A DNA stretch of 64,000 bases from Bin87 sp965204395 (GCA_965204395.1 OZ241987.1:4216001-4280000); one strand, 5' to 3'. Positions 44,878 to 54,053 are shown, counted from the stretch's first letter. Notes: generated by a model from the letters alone, not told the origin. Translations and numbers: made by a program.

Positions 44878-46227
44878 ATGGCAACGGTTGAAGAGCTGAA
44901 ACGAGCGGCCTGCGCCGCCATTGACCGACACGCGGAAGAACTCATCGGAGTGTCGAAGGACATCCTGGTGCACCCGGAACCAGGGTACAGCGAGTATCGG
45001 ACGGCACGGGTGGTGGCCGAGCAGTTTGCCAAGATGGGGGTCAAGTTCCGCCCGGGGCTGGCGTTGACCGGCCTGAAGGGAGAGGTGAAGGGCGGGAACG
45101 GCAGCGGGCCACGGGTCGCCATCATCGGTGAGTTGGACAGCCTGATCGTCAACGACCACCCTCACGCGGCCGGCGACACCAGCGCGGCCCACGCGTGCGG
45201 GCATCACTGCCAGATCGGGATGATGTTGGGCGCGGTCACCGGATTGATGCAGCCGGAGGTGCTGAGCGAGTTGAGCGGGGAGATCGTTCCGTTCGCCGTG
45301 CCGGCTGAGGAATTCATCGAAGTGACACGGCGCCTGGACCTCAGGAGCGAGGGCAAGATCGAGTTCATGGGCGGGAAGCAGGAACTCATCAAACTGGGCG
45401 AGTTTGACGACGTTGACATCGCAATGATGTGCCACACGGCCAGCGATATGGGCGCGCACAGCTTTGCGATGGGCGGCACGAGCAACGGGCACGTGGTGAA
45501 ATACGTGCGTTTTACCGGCAGAGGCGCACACGCCGGCAGCGCGCCCCACCTAGGTATCAACGCGCTGAACGCCGCCACCTTTGCGCTACAGGCCGTCAAC
45601 TCCAACCGAGAAGTGTTTCGAGATCAAGACACCGTGCGGATCCACGGCATCATGACCAAGGGCGGGGAGGCGGTGAGCGCGGTGCCGTCGGACGTGCGTC
45701 TGGAGTGGCGCGTGCGGTCGGGATCACCCGAGGCCGTGGTGCGAAATTCCGACATCGTGGACCGATGCTTCCGAGCGGGGGCGCTGGCGGTGGGCGCGCA
45801 GGTGTCCATCACCAACATCCCGGGCTACCTGCCGATGCGGCAAGACCAGAACCTGATGGATGTATTCCGGTCGAATGCGGTGAGATTGGTGGACGAGAAC
45901 AAGGTGCTGGTAATGCCCCCGTCGCGCAATCGGGGCGGATCCACTGACATGGGCGACCTGAGCCACATCTTGCCGGCGATCCACCCGTACACGGCGGGCG
46001 CGGTGGGCGCCGGCCACAGTTCAGACTACTTGATTACCGATTACCGGCAAGCGGTGGTGAACCCGGCCAAGATCATGGCGATGTCGGTGATCGATCTGCT
46101 GTCGGACAACGCCAACCGGGCGCGTCAGGTGACGTCGTCCTTCCGCCCGGCCATGTCGCGCGCGGCCTATCTCAACTTCCAGCGGCAGCGGGCGGAAGTC
46201 CGCGAGTTCGACGGAGGCGGAGCATAA
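44878..46227 (+). CDS. M20 family amidohydrolase, paralogue 2
   Basis: A 449-residue protein with the same landmarks as the upstream paralogue (SAAHACGHHCQIGMMLG, VPAEEFIEV, AHAGSAPHLGINALNAA, GAGHSSDYLITDY), roughly half identical by eye. Both share the odd HACGHH. The gap is 27 bp, so the genes are probably one transcript and may form a hetero-oligomer. Confidence 0.85.
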   Translation: MATVEELKRAACAAIDRHAEELIGVSKDILVHPEPGYSEYRTARVVAEQFAKMGVKFRPGLALTGLKGEVKGGNGSGPRVAIIGELDSLIVNDHPHAAGDTSAAHACGHHCQIGMMLGAVTGLMQPEVLSELSGEIVPFAVPAEEFIEVTRRLDLRSEGKIEFMGGKQELIKLGEFDDVDIAMMCHTASDMGAHSFAMGGTSNGHVVKYVRFTGRGAHAGSAPHLGINALNAATFALQAVNSNREVFRDQDTVRIHGIMTKGGEAVSAVPSDVRLEWRVRSGSPEAVVRNSDIVDRCFRAGALAVGAQVSITNIPGYLPMRQDQNLMDVFRSNAVRLVDENKVLVMPPSRNRGGSTDMGDLSHILPAIHPYTAGAVGAGHSSDYLITDYRQAVVNPAKIMAMSVIDLLSDNANRARQVTSSFRPAMSRAAYLNFQRQRAEVREFDGGGA

Positions 46228-46241
46228 ACCGACCCCAACAC

Positions 46242-46877
46242 TCACAAACCCAGGCTCAGGGCCAGCGTCATCACCGCGCCGCCGATTAAGGGCACGGTGA
46301 GGTTGTCGTCCACCGGGGTCGGGGCGAACTCCACGAGAGACGCTACGACGGCGGTGATGATCACCGCCAGCGACCACGAACCGAAGCCGGCCGCGCACAC
46401 GATGGCCCACGCGCCAAGGGCGGCGGCGATGAAAACGACGATGCCGCCGGGGGACTTGCTCCAGAACCGAGGGCCGGGGAGTTGAGCCCCAACCAACGCC
46501 GCTGCCGGATCTCCGATGGCTACGAACAGGAGGCAAGGTACGGCGATCTCCGGGCCGTAGAAGAAGAAGGTGAAAAAGGCGGCGACCAGGAACCAGGTGG
46601 CCCCGGATATTTCGGAAACCTCAGACTCCTTCAGGATGGGGCGGAATACCAGCATGAAAAGGCGGTTGAGCGGGCCCACACGGAACCGGCTGGCCTCCAT
46701 CGCCAATCCGAAGAGGGCGCCGGCGCCGATGAGGAACATGTACGGGTGTTGGGGGATCGCCAGGGATAGCAGCGTCGTGGACGAGGCGGCAACCAAGTGG
46801 AAAATCCGGCGTCCCACGGGCGGCGGGGGCGGAGGGCCGGACGGCGGCGTGGGTGATGACGCTGGCATGATGGACAC
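46242..46877 (-). CDS. Diacylglycerol/polyprenol kinase-like membrane protein
   Basis: A 211-residue protein with about six membrane segments after a Pro-rich N-terminus (PPSGPPPPPPVGR). SEISGATWFLVAAFF, FVAIGDPAAALVGAQLPG and KSPGGIVVF match the CTP-dependent dolichol kinase/phosphatidate cytidylyltransferase-like family. The start is GTG 46877; ATG 46868 is an alternative. It probably phosphorylates a lipid alcohol in the membrane. Confidence 0.75.
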   Translation of the reverse strand: MSIMPASSPTPPSGPPPPPPVGRRIFHLVAASSTTLLSLAIPQHPYMFLIGAGALFGLAMEASRFRVGPLNRLFMLVFRPILKESEVSEISGATWFLVAAFFTFFFYGPEIAVPCLLFVAIGDPAAALVGAQLPGPRFWSKSPGGIVVFIAAALGAWAIVCAAGFGSWSLAVIITAVVASLVEFAPTPVDDNLTVPLIGGAVMTLALSLGL

Positions 46878-46910
46878 CCGATAGGTGCAGCGGGCGGCTG
46901 CCGGCGCGTC

Positions 46911-46941
46911 TGACCGTTGGCCTCAGCAGACCCAACGGTCA
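46911..46941. other. Hairpin between lipoprotein and polyprenol-kinase genes
   Basis: TGACCGTTGG (46911-46920) and CCAACGGTCA (46932-46941) are perfect 10-bp arms around 11 bases. There is no T-tract, so it may be an RNA-stability or attenuation structure rather than a terminator. Confidence 0.5.
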
Positions 46942-46951
46942 ACGAGAGAGG

Positions 46952-47617
46952 TCAGAAGTCGATGGTTATGGTGTCGCCCGACGCCCATCTGAACGAGCGT
47001 ATCTGGGTGCCCTCTGGCACTTCGAACACCAACCAGCCGTCCAGCCCAGTGCCCTTGGGCAGTTCCTGGGCTCGGGGTACGTATTGGGTAGTGCCGTCTT
47101 CCTGCGTCTCAGCGTAGACGACGTTCCACAGGAACTTTACGCACGCGGTGTGGTCGTCCGGATTGACAGGAACGTTGCAACGATCCGACTGGCTTTCCGG
47201 CACGGCGGTTGGTTCCGCCCGTTCGCTCACATCGATCGGGAAGTAACGACCCTGGAGGAAATCGCGGAGTTGCGCGGCCTCGTGGTCAACGTTCACGATG
47301 GCGCTGGTGGCGGTGTGATTTTCGACCTTGACCCGCAGGAGAACCAGTTCGTTCTCCGCGGACTCCGGCACAAGTCGGAAGAAGTCCTCGTCGGTGGCGC
47401 CCTGACGCGGCGCGCGGGTGGAGGTGGTCCAACGCAACTCGTCGATGCGTTCCATATCGACGACGCTGATGTGCAGGATACGCCCCTTGTAGTATCGGCC
47501 GATGTTGGGCGATTGGGACGAACAGGCGGCAGCGAGGGCCATTGCCAGCACCAACGCCACCAACACCACCAAACCTCCCCACCGGATGGACGACGATCTC
47601 GCGTGATCGCTAGTCAT
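46952..47617 (-). CDS. Predicted lipoprotein
   Basis: A 221-residue protein with a signal peptide and lipobox (VLAMALAAACSS), so it is exported and lipid-anchored. The rest looks beta-sandwich-like, as in DUF4352 telokin-like proteins: a domain of bulk SAENELVLLRVKVENHT and the ending LVFEVPEGTQIRSFRW. Two cysteines occur in DRCNVPVNPDDHTACVKF and may form a disulfide. Its start overlaps the end of the cysteine desulfurase gene by 8 bp. Confidence 0.7.
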   Translation of the reverse strand: MTSDHARSSSIRWGGLVVLVALVLAMALAAACSSQSPNIGRYYKGRILHISVVDMERIDELRWTTSTRAPRQGATDEDFFRLVPESAENELVLLRVKVENHTATSAIVNVDHEAAQLRDFLQGRYFPIDVSERAEPTAVPESQSDRCNVPVNPDDHTACVKFLWNVVYAETQEDGTTQYVPRAQELPKGTGLDGWLVFEVPEGTQIRSFRWASGDTITIDF

Positions 47618-48806
47618 CGGCGGCTCCGGTTAGCGTGGGCATCTGGCGCAACTCGCCGATCAATCCGATGAGCACCGACAGCAGCCGGTCCACCTCGGCA
47701 TCGGTATTATGCTTGCCCAACGTGATGCGCAAGGAGCCACGGGCCAGATCGGCGGTCTGCCCGATGGCCAGGAGCACGTGGGAGGGTTCGAGGGAACCGC
47801 TGCTGCACGCGCTGCCGCTGCTGGCGGCGATGCCCTGCAAATCGAGGCCCAGCAGGACAGGCTCCCCCTCGACACCCTCAAAGGAAAAGTTGACGTTGTT
47901 GGGCAACCTCTCCGTGGGATGGCCGTTAAGCACGCAGTCCGGCACCTGGCTCGAGATCTCGTTGATGATGCGATCCCGCAGGCCCTGACATTGGGCCGAT
48001 ACCTCATCGCGGTGGGCGTGCGCGAGTTCCAGCGCGGCGGTTAGACCGATGATGCCGGCGACGTTTTCGGTGCCGGAACGACGCTCGCGTTCCTGGCCGC
48101 CGCCGGTGATCAGCGGCAAGTAGGGCACGCCGCGGCGGATGAAAAGCACGCCGACGCCCTTGGGGCCGTAGAATTTGTGGCCCGACAGGCTCATCATGTC
48201 CACGCCCAAACGGCGAACGTCCAGGTCCAGGAAACCCGCAGCCTGCACCGCGTCGGTGTGCATGACGATGGTGCGGTCCAGTTCCTGGCCGCGCTGTTTC
48301 ACGGCGGCCGAAATTTCAGGGATCGGGTTGATGGTGCCGATCTCGTTGTTGGCGTACATTATGGAAACCACGGTGGTGGTATCAGTGATGGCGTTGTACA
48401 CGCGCTGTGGGTCCACCATGCCGTAGTCGTCAACGGGCAGCCGGGTGATGTGCCAACCGCGATCCTCCAGCACCTCGCAGGCGTGCAGGACGGCGTGGTG
48501 CTCGGCGGCTGCGGTGATGACGTGCTTTCCGGTTGGTTCCAGGGCGTACGCGGCGCCCTGGATGGCAGAGTTGTCGGACTCGGTGCCTCCGCTGGTGAAA
48601 ACGACCTCGCGGTTCCGGCAGTTGAGCACCTTGGCTACCCGCTCGCGGGCCCCGTCCAGGGCGTAGCGGGCTTCCTGGCCGACGGTGTGGACGCTGGACG
48701 CGTTTCCGTACAGACGGGTGAAATAGGGCAGCATGGCCTCCAGCACCCGCTCATCCATGGGCGTGGTGCCGGCGTGGTCGAAATAGATGTGATTCTGCGT
48801 AGTCAT
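47610..48806 (-). CDS. Cysteine desulfurase (NifS/IscS family)
   Basis: A 398-residue PLP enzyme. The PLP lysine is in SLSGHKFYGPKGVG; the active Cys loop is SSGSACSSGSLEPSHVL, the group-I (NifS/IscS) form; AAEHHAVLH carries the conserved His. It takes sulfur from cysteine for Fe-S clusters, and some members supply selenium for tRNA-Sec chemistry. ATG 48806 is chosen because homology (IYFDHAGTTPMDERV) begins there; the frame open upstream to 49259 is low-complexity. No ISC or SUF partner is adjacent. Confidence 0.9.
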   Translation of the reverse strand: MTTQNHIYFDHAGTTPMDERVLEAMLPYFTRLYGNASSVHTVGQEARYALDGARERVAKVLNCRNREVVFTSGGTESDNSAIQGAAYALEPTGKHVITAAAEHHAVLHACEVLEDRGWHITRLPVDDYGMVDPQRVYNAITDTTTVVSIMYANNEIGTINPIPEISAAVKQRGQELDRTIVMHTDAVQAAGFLDLDVRRLGVDMMSLSGHKFYGPKGVGVLFIRRGVPYLPLITGGGQERERRSGTENVAGIIGLTAALELAHAHRDEVSAQCQGLRDRIINEISSQVPDCVLNGHPTERLPNNVNFSFEGVEGEPVLLGLDLQGIAASSGSACSSGSLEPSHVLLAIGQTADLARGSLRITLGKHNTDAEVDRLLSVLIGLIGELRQMPTLTGAADD

Positions 48807-49288
48807 GCGTTTCTGAGTGGGCGGTATTTTAGCATACGGCGCTGACGCATCCCTTGGATTCGGGTGGGGATCGTCCGGTGGGAGAGGATGAAATGCCGCG
48901 GCAGCATGGCAGCAGGGCCGTTCGATTCTCCAGGAAATCCCCTCGCTGCCCTTTTCACTGCCAATGACACTTCCCATTTGCCTCCACCCTTCACCCATCT
49001 TTACCATGGTTAACGGGCGCCTCAAATCTGTCCCGCCGCCATCCCTCCAGCCGTCCCAATGCCCACATCCAAACACCGAACTCCCCAACGCCGCTCCCCC
49101 AATTCCTCTCACTGGCCCGCCAAAACCGCCAATATCGCCCCCAAAACCGCCCTCGCCACCTCCATTTGCCCCCACAACCCACCCCAACGTCCTACTCAAA
49201 TGAACAGAAATGAGCGGGAATGAGCGGGATTTCGCAAAAATAGCCGCTATCCCACCCATATACCCAATCCTTTACATCCTGCTCATCC
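48807..49288. other. Intergenic region with a C-rich, G-poor tract
   Basis: This 482-bp stretch has no convincing gene. From about 48960 to 49205 the plus strand is very rich in C and poor in G (runs such as CCGCCAAAACCGCC and CCCCCAAAACCGCC); the minus strand is therefore G-rich, with GGGTGGGG and GGGGG runs. A copy of the GGATGaACAGGAT-type repeat follows at 49206-49292. Confidence 0.6.
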
Positions 49289-49292
49289 ATGA
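49206..49292. repeat. Dispersed GGATGaACAGGAT repeat, mixed orientation
   Basis: AATGAGCGGGAATGAGCGGG is followed by TTTACATCCTGCTCATCCATG, the reverse orientation of the repeat seen at 4323 and 6442. It runs into the start codon of the small gene at 49289. Confidence 0.5.
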
Positions 49293-49501
49293 AAATTTCC
49301 CCCGCCGACGTCATCGCGCGCGTCGCCAAAGCCGGCTTCCGCCTCCCCACCTTCATGAGCCTCCGCCGCTACCTGGACGACACCATACGCCAAGGCGACG
49401 TCCCTGAGCCTGAGGCGGTCGTTCTCGACCTGCTCCCCTGGGCCGGTAAAGACCGATACCGCGCATTCCTCCGCTGGGACCTACCGGCCCCTGCGCGCTA
49501 G
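49289..49501 (+). CDS. Small hypothetical protein, 70 residues
   Basis: The product reads MKISPADVIARVAKAGFRLP through PEPEAVVLDLLPWAGKDRYRAFLRWDLPAPAR and looks like a folded, helical protein, but I do not recognise it. There is no ribosome binding site, since the ATG lies in a reverse copy of a dispersed repeat, and codon use is C-rich. It could be chance; it is kept at low confidence. Confidence 0.35.
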   Translation: MKISPADVIARVAKAGFRLPTFMSLRRYLDDTIRQGDVPEPEAVVLDLLPWAGKDRYRAFLRWDLPAPAR

Positions 49502-49626
49502 CCGTGCCCTCAACCCGGTTTGGGCCGATAATCGAATGGCCCAGAGCATGGCGGACCGGGCCATTGTCAGGGCTTACGCAGCCGTCTATATTGAGGCGCA
49601 GTTTTGAACCAGATGAGGTAGTGGAA

Positions 49627-50463
49627 ATGCCGTTTGCAGACATCAATGGATACCGGATGCACTACTCGGTTTTTGGAGCCGAAGACTCTCCGGTATTGGC
49701 CCTAATCCACGGGGGACTGGGAGGAGGCGACGGGAGCAAGGACACGATCAACCGGCAAGCGTCGGCGTTGTCCGCTGACTACCGGTGCGTGTTTTACGAC
49801 CGGCGGGCCTGCGGCGAGTCGGACGCGCCGGCAGATGGATATGACATTCCGAACTGCGCCGTGGATTTGAGAGAGTTGCTGTCGCACCTGGGCATCGACC
49901 GGGCGCACGTGCTGGGTTCGTCGGCCGGCGGGCCGATCGCGACGCAGTTTGCCTTGGACTATCCGGAGATGACGGAGTCGCTGATTCTCGTGAACACCAT
50001 GTCGTATTCGCAGGAGGCACAGCGCGAGGTGAGGAGGCAGGAACTGCGGAGGCTGAAGGAGCGGATGGCGTCTGAAGGGCGTTCGGCGGCTGTTGAACGC
50101 GGATTGTCCGACCGGTTCCCGCAGACGGCCACCGATGATCCCGCCCGTTTCGCCAGGATCGTGCAGGACAACCTGGGGCGTCTGGGCGGCATCGAGGCCA
50201 CGCATCAAGCGTACATCGACATCGGCGACTCGTTGGAGGAACGTCTGGGCGAGTTGAAGATGCCGGTGACCATCATCCACGGGGATGCCGACTCGCGAAT
50301 TCCAGTGGAGTGCGGACACAGCCTGCACGACGCCATCTCCCAATCGGAGTTGCACATCATTCCGGGCGCGGAGCACGGGTTGATGACCAACGATGCGGCG
50401 CAGCGCACGCAGGAGATCGTGCTGTCGTTCCTGGCGGAGTTGCGCGGGGCGCCGGTGCGGTGA
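49627..50463 (+). CDS. Alpha/beta hydrolase
   Basis: A 278-residue alpha/beta hydrolase: LIHGGLGGGD oxyanion loop, nucleophile GSSAGGP (Ser near residue 100), acid in IIHGDADSRIP and His in GAEHGLMTND. GAGGTAG precedes ATG 49627. The product family is broad (esterases, haloperoxidase-like), so the substrate is open. Confidence 0.83.
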   Translation: MPFADINGYRMHYSVFGAEDSPVLALIHGGLGGGDGSKDTINRQASALSADYRCVFYDRRACGESDAPADGYDIPNCAVDLRELLSHLGIDRAHVLGSSAGGPIATQFALDYPEMTESLILVNTMSYSQEAQREVRRQELRRLKERMASEGRSAAVERGLSDRFPQTATDDPARFARIVQDNLGRLGGIEATHQAYIDIGDSLEERLGELKMPVTIIHGDADSRIPVECGHSLHDAISQSELHIIPGAEHGLMTNDAAQRTQEIVLSFLAELRGAPVR

Positions 50464-50528
50464 GACTCGTCGGGTCGGATCTCAACTGACGCTGTGTATA
50501 ATTCGCTCCTTCGCAGGGAGGAACTACG

Positions 50529-50936
50529 ATGCCCACTGTTTCGATAGACCACATCGCCATGCCCACCGCCAACGCAGAGCGGTTGCTGGCTTTCTACAAG
50601 AAGTTAGGGTTCGCAATCAATCACGAGGAGGAATGGAGAGCCGGCAACGCCCGGATGTACTCCATTCAGATCGGGCAATCCAAGATCAACGTGCATCCCG
50701 AACGCTACATGGCGAACCTGCGCGGTCCGACGGCGGTTCCAGGCTGCACCGACATCTGTTTCGTGTGGGAGGGTAGTGTGGAGGAGTGCCAGGAAATGCT
50801 GGCCGAGGCTGGCGTTGAGGTCATTCAGGGTCCGGTCGCCCGGACCGGGGGACGAGATCGTGGGGCAGCGCCATCTCTCAGCCTGTACGCGCGGGACCCG
50901 GACGGCAACCTGCTGGAGTGGATGATTTACGAATAG
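50529..50936 (+). CDS. VOC family protein, copy 1
   Basis: A 135-residue glyoxalase/dioxygenase-superfamily protein: SIDHIAMPTANAERLLAFYKKLGF at the start and YARDPDGNLLEWMIYE at the end. The metal ligands (His near residue 6, His near 53 and Glu near 131) appear present. It probably acts on a small ring-fission or keto compound. GGAGG precedes it. A close paralogue follows. Confidence 0.82.
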   Translation: MPTVSIDHIAMPTANAERLLAFYKKLGFAINHEEEWRAGNARMYSIQIGQSKINVHPERYMANLRGPTAVPGCTDICFVWEGSVEECQEMLAEAGVEVIQGPVARTGGRDRGAAPSLSLYARDPDGNLLEWMIYE

Positions 50937-50959
50937 AGCACAGGGACGGAGGTTTCAGC

Positions 50960-51367
50960 ATGTCCACGGTCGGAATTGACCATATCGCGATGCCCACGGC
51001 AGACGCCGAGCGGCTGATGGCGTTCTACAAGAAACTGGGTTTTGCCATCAACGACGAGGATGAATGGAGGGCCGGCACGGCCAACATATTCTCCATACAG
51101 GTGGGCGATTCTAAGATCAACGTCCATCCGGAAGGTTACCTGGCCGATTATCGAGGGCCGACGGCAGTTCCGGGCTGCACGGACATCTGTTTTGTGTGGA
51201 ACGGGTCCGTGGAGGAGTGCCAGCAGATGCTTGCCGAGGCGGGTGTAGAAGTGGTGCGAGGACCGGGTCCGCGCAAGGGAGCACGGCAGCGGGGTGTCTT
51301 GCCGGCGGTGAGTCTGTACGCACGCGACCCCGACAATAATCTGCTGGAATGGATGATTTACCAGTAG
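50960..51367 (+). CDS. VOC family protein, copy 2
   Basis: A 135-residue paralogue of the preceding protein, very similar throughout (GIDHIAMPTADAERLMAFYKKLGF; YARDPDNNLLEWMIYQ). GGAGG stands 9 bp before ATG 50960. The two copies probably arose by tandem duplication and may form a heterodimer. Confidence 0.82.
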   Translation: MSTVGIDHIAMPTADAERLMAFYKKLGFAINDEDEWRAGTANIFSIQVGDSKINVHPEGYLADYRGPTAVPGCTDICFVWNGSVEECQQMLAEAGVEVVRGPGPRKGARQRGVLPAVSLYARDPDNNLLEWMIYQ

Positions 51368-51400
51368 GCAGTCAATTTCGACAACGATTGGAGCGATGAC

Positions 51401-53074
51401 ATGGCACGGATGCTTGGCAAGCACGCACTGGCGGAGATGCTGGTCGCAGAGGGCGTTGAGTACATATTCGGCAACCCCGGCACCAGCGAGACACCCTTCC
51501 TGGACGGTCTGCAGGATTACCCGCAATTGCAGTACGTGCAGGCGCTTCAGGAGGGCACGGCGGTCGGGATGGCGGACGGCTACGCCAGGGCGACGGGCAA
51601 GCCGGCGTTTGCCAACATCCACATCGCGGGCGGTCTCGCCAACGGCATAAGCGGGCTGTACAACGCCTTTCGGGGTGGGACTCCACTGGTATTGACGGCG
51701 GGTAACTCCGACACCCGCATGCTGATCAACGAACCGGTGCTGTCGGGCGATTTGGTCGAGATGACCGAGCAGTACACCAAGTGGAGCGTGGAGGTGCGGC
51801 ACGCGTCCGACATCCCGGTGGCGATCCGCCGGGCGTTCAAGGAGGCCAAGACTCCGCCCACCGGCCCGGTTTTCGTGTCGTTCCCGTGGAACACGCTGGA
51901 CGAAGAGATCGATTTCGATGCGGTGGCGTCTTCCGAGGGCTATTTCCGCATACGTCCCGACGTTGACGCCGTGGCGCGGGCGACCGAGTTACTGGCGTCG
52001 GCGGAGAATCCAGTGATCGTGGTGGGCGACCGGGTGGCGCAGGCCGGTGCGGTGGAGCAGGTAACCCGGGTGGCGGAACTGACCGGCGCACGGGTGGTCG
52101 CCACGTCATACTCCGAGGTGAACTTCCCCACCGCGCACGCCCAATGGGGCGGGATGCTGAACCTGAACAGCCCGGCGACGGCCCGGCAATTTGAAAACGC
52201 AGACGTGGTGCTCGCGGTGGGAACGGACGTGTTCGCGTCGTTCCTGTACGTGGACGTGCCGTTCCTCAAGCCGGACGCGAGGCTGATCCACCTGGACAGC
52301 AACTACTGGGAGATCGAAAAGAGCTATCCCACCGAGGTTGGGATGCTGGCGGATCCAAGGGCCGGCATGGCCGATCTGGCGGAGTCGCTGGATGGCTTCA
52401 TGACGGGAGGCCAGCGGGAGGCTGCGGCGACCCGAGCCGCTACTTTGGCCGCTGGTCGCGAGCGGGACCGCGAACGATACCAGGAGCGCATCAAGCCGAC
52501 CTGGGAAAACCGGCCGATGCCGGTCGAGCGGATGATGCACGAACTGGCCGCGGCGGCGCCGCCCGACACCATCATTGCGGACGAGGCGGTGACGTCGCGG
52601 CCGGCGGTGAACCGTGCGTTTGACTTCGAGAAGCCCGGCGATATCTATGGAATTCGTGGCGGCGCGCTGGGGTGGGCGATGCCAGGGGCGCTGGGAGTGA
52701 AGCTGGCGCATCCGGACCGGCCGGTGCTGGCGGTGGTGGGCGATGGGGCATCGATGTACACGGTCCAGGCGCTGTGGACGGCCAGCCGGTACAACATCCC
52801 GGTGGTGTATGCGATCTGCAACAACCAGGCCTACCGGATCCTCAAGGTGAACATGGAGGTTTACCTGCGGGACATGCTGGACGACCGCGAGCGAGACAGC
52901 GACTACGTGGGCATGGATTTCGCCAATCGCCTAGACCTGGCGATGATGGCGCAGGCAATGGGCGTCCACGGGGAACGCATCGACGATCCGGCGGATATTG
53001 GGCCGGCCGTGCAAAGAGCATTCGAGAGCGGGAAACCGGCGTTGCTGGATATTTCCATCAGCGGAGCCCTGTAG
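51401..53074 (+). CDS. TPP-dependent decarboxylase (benzoylformate decarboxylase-like)
   Basis: A 557-residue TPP enzyme: GNPGTSETPFLDGL matches benzoylformate decarboxylase's GNPG-S/N-ELPFL, then ALQEGTAVGMADGYARATGKPAF, with the catalytic Glu but Gln in place of the active-site His (HEA). The TPP motif is VVGDGASMYTVQALWTASRYNIPVVYAICNN (near residue 445). It lies 33 bp after the VOC pair, so the three are probably one catabolic transcript. The substrate is a 2-oxo acid, likely aromatic. Confidence 0.85.
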   Translation: MARMLGKHALAEMLVAEGVEYIFGNPGTSETPFLDGLQDYPQLQYVQALQEGTAVGMADGYARATGKPAFANIHIAGGLANGISGLYNAFRGGTPLVLTAGNSDTRMLINEPVLSGDLVEMTEQYTKWSVEVRHASDIPVAIRRAFKEAKTPPTGPVFVSFPWNTLDEEIDFDAVASSEGYFRIRPDVDAVARATELLASAENPVIVVGDRVAQAGAVEQVTRVAELTGARVVATSYSEVNFPTAHAQWGGMLNLNSPATARQFENADVVLAVGTDVFASFLYVDVPFLKPDARLIHLDSNYWEIEKSYPTEVGMLADPRAGMADLAESLDGFMTGGQREAAATRAATLAAGRERDRERYQERIKPTWENRPMPVERMMHELAAAAPPDTIIADEAVTSRPAVNRAFDFEKPGDIYGIRGGALGWAMPGALGVKLAHPDRPVLAVVGDGASMYTVQALWTASRYNIPVVYAICNNQAYRILKVNMEVYLRDMLDDRERDSDYVGMDFANRLDLAMMAQAMGVHGERIDDPADIGPAVQRAFESGKPALLDISISGAL

Positions 53075-53092
53075 CCTCGAACGCGACGGGTC

Positions 53093-53128
53093 GAAAAAAC
53101 AAATGAGGGCGGGTTGGACCCGCCCTCA
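53093..53128. terminator. Bidirectional terminator between convergent genes
   Basis: TGAGGGCGGGT (53104-53114) and ACCCGCCCTCA (53118-53128) form a perfect 11-bp stem with loop TGG. On the plus strand GAAAAAACAAA precedes it, so the minus-strand transcript of the EVE gene ends in a T-tract; the plus-strand side is followed by CAATTTAAA. Confidence 0.8.
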
Positions 53129-53150
53129 GCAATTTAAACCCGCGCAGTTA

Positions 53151-53633
53151 TCAGGACTCGGGCTGCTCCGCCATTGCCAGCACTTCCTCCCATTCCTCGG
53201 GGGTAACGGGCTGGATTGACAGACGCTGGCCGCGCTTGGTGACCAGCATTTCCGACAAAGCAGGGTTGGCCTTGAGTTCGTTGAGGCTGATGAAACGCGG
53301 GAGTCGGCGTTCAGCCTTGATGTCCACCATCATCCAGGTTGGGTTGGCGGAATCGGATTTCGGGTCGTAGTAACGGGAGTCAGGGTTCCAGGCGGAATCG
53401 TCGGGATAACCCTCACGGACGATGCGGGCGGTACCAATGACTCCGGGCGGCTTGGCGTTGCTGTGGTAGAACAGGACATGGTCGCCGACCTTCATGTCGT
53501 CGCGCATGAAGTTGCGGGCCTGGTAGTTGCGCACGCCATCCCACTCCGCGGTCTGTTCGTCCTCGGACTCCAGATCATCGTAGGAGTACGAGGAGGGTTC
53601 GGACTTGAAAAGCCAGTAACGTGGTTCAGGCAT
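53151..53633 (-). CDS. EVE domain protein
   Basis: A 160-residue EVE (PUA-like) protein: PRYWLFKSEPSSYSYDDL at the start, EWDGVRNYQARNFMRDDMKVGD and ANPTWMMVDIK. Such proteins bind modified DNA or RNA bases; the family includes thymocyte nuclear protein 1. It is followed on the same strand by the PII-like gene's region (54008 direction), 30 bp apart in the opposite reading order: PII gene first, then EVE. Confidence 0.88.
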   Translation of the reverse strand: MPEPRYWLFKSEPSSYSYDDLESEDEQTAEWDGVRNYQARNFMRDDMKVGDHVLFYHSNAKPPGVIGTARIVREGYPDDSAWNPDSRYYDPKSDSANPTWMMVDIKAERRLPRFISLNELKANPALSEMLVTKRGQRLSIQPVTPEEWEEVLAMAEQPES

Positions 53634-53663
53634 GATGCTGACTCCGCTGCAATGGATGACGAA

Positions 53664-54008
53664 CTAAACGGCGTCAGCCCCGTGCTCGCCGGTGCGGATG
53701 CGAATGGCGTCGGAGACGTCGTAGATGAAAATCTTGCCGTCGCCTGGGTTGCCGGTGATGGCATTGGTGCGTATCACGTCCACCGCCTTGTCGACGTCGG
53801 GGTCGTTGACCACCACTTCCAGCTTCACCTTGGGCAACATGTCGATGTGGTAGGTTCCCAAGCCCCGGGCGGCGGTGACTTCAACCCCACCCTGAGCGCC
53901 GCGCCCGCTGACTTGGGTAACCGTGAGGCCGACGATGCCGGCGTCGCTCAAGGCGTCTTTCACAGTATTCAAACGCTCGGGGCGAAATATGGCTTCAATT
54001 TTGATCAT
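53664..54008 (-). CDS. Nitrogen regulatory protein P-II
   Basis: A 114-residue GlnB/GlnK-type protein: MIKIEAIFRPERLNTVKDALSDAGIVG at the start (landmark only), LPKVKLEVVVND and GDGKIFIYDVSDAIRIRTGE at the C-terminal signature. It senses 2-oxoglutarate, ATP and ADP. The T-loop (GGVEVTAARGLGTYHID) lacks the usual ELYRGAEY spacing, with a Tyr in GTYHID. No ammonium transporter is next to it. AGGAG is in place before the ATG. Confidence 0.9.
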   Translation of the reverse strand: MIKIEAIFRPERLNTVKDALSDAGIVGLTVTQVSGRGAQGGVEVTAARGLGTYHIDMLPKVKLEVVVNDPDVDKAVDVIRTNAITGNPGDGKIFIYDVSDAIRIRTGEHGADAV

Positions 54009-54053
54009 TGGAGTCTTCTCCTGATAGCGCCGTGATTATGTCTATATTCTAAA

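Noticed and set aside
43882..45549. Long minus-strand frame opposite the M20 paralogues
   Set aside because: The translation is His/Arg/Val-rich and motif-free, and the plus strand holds two full enzymes.
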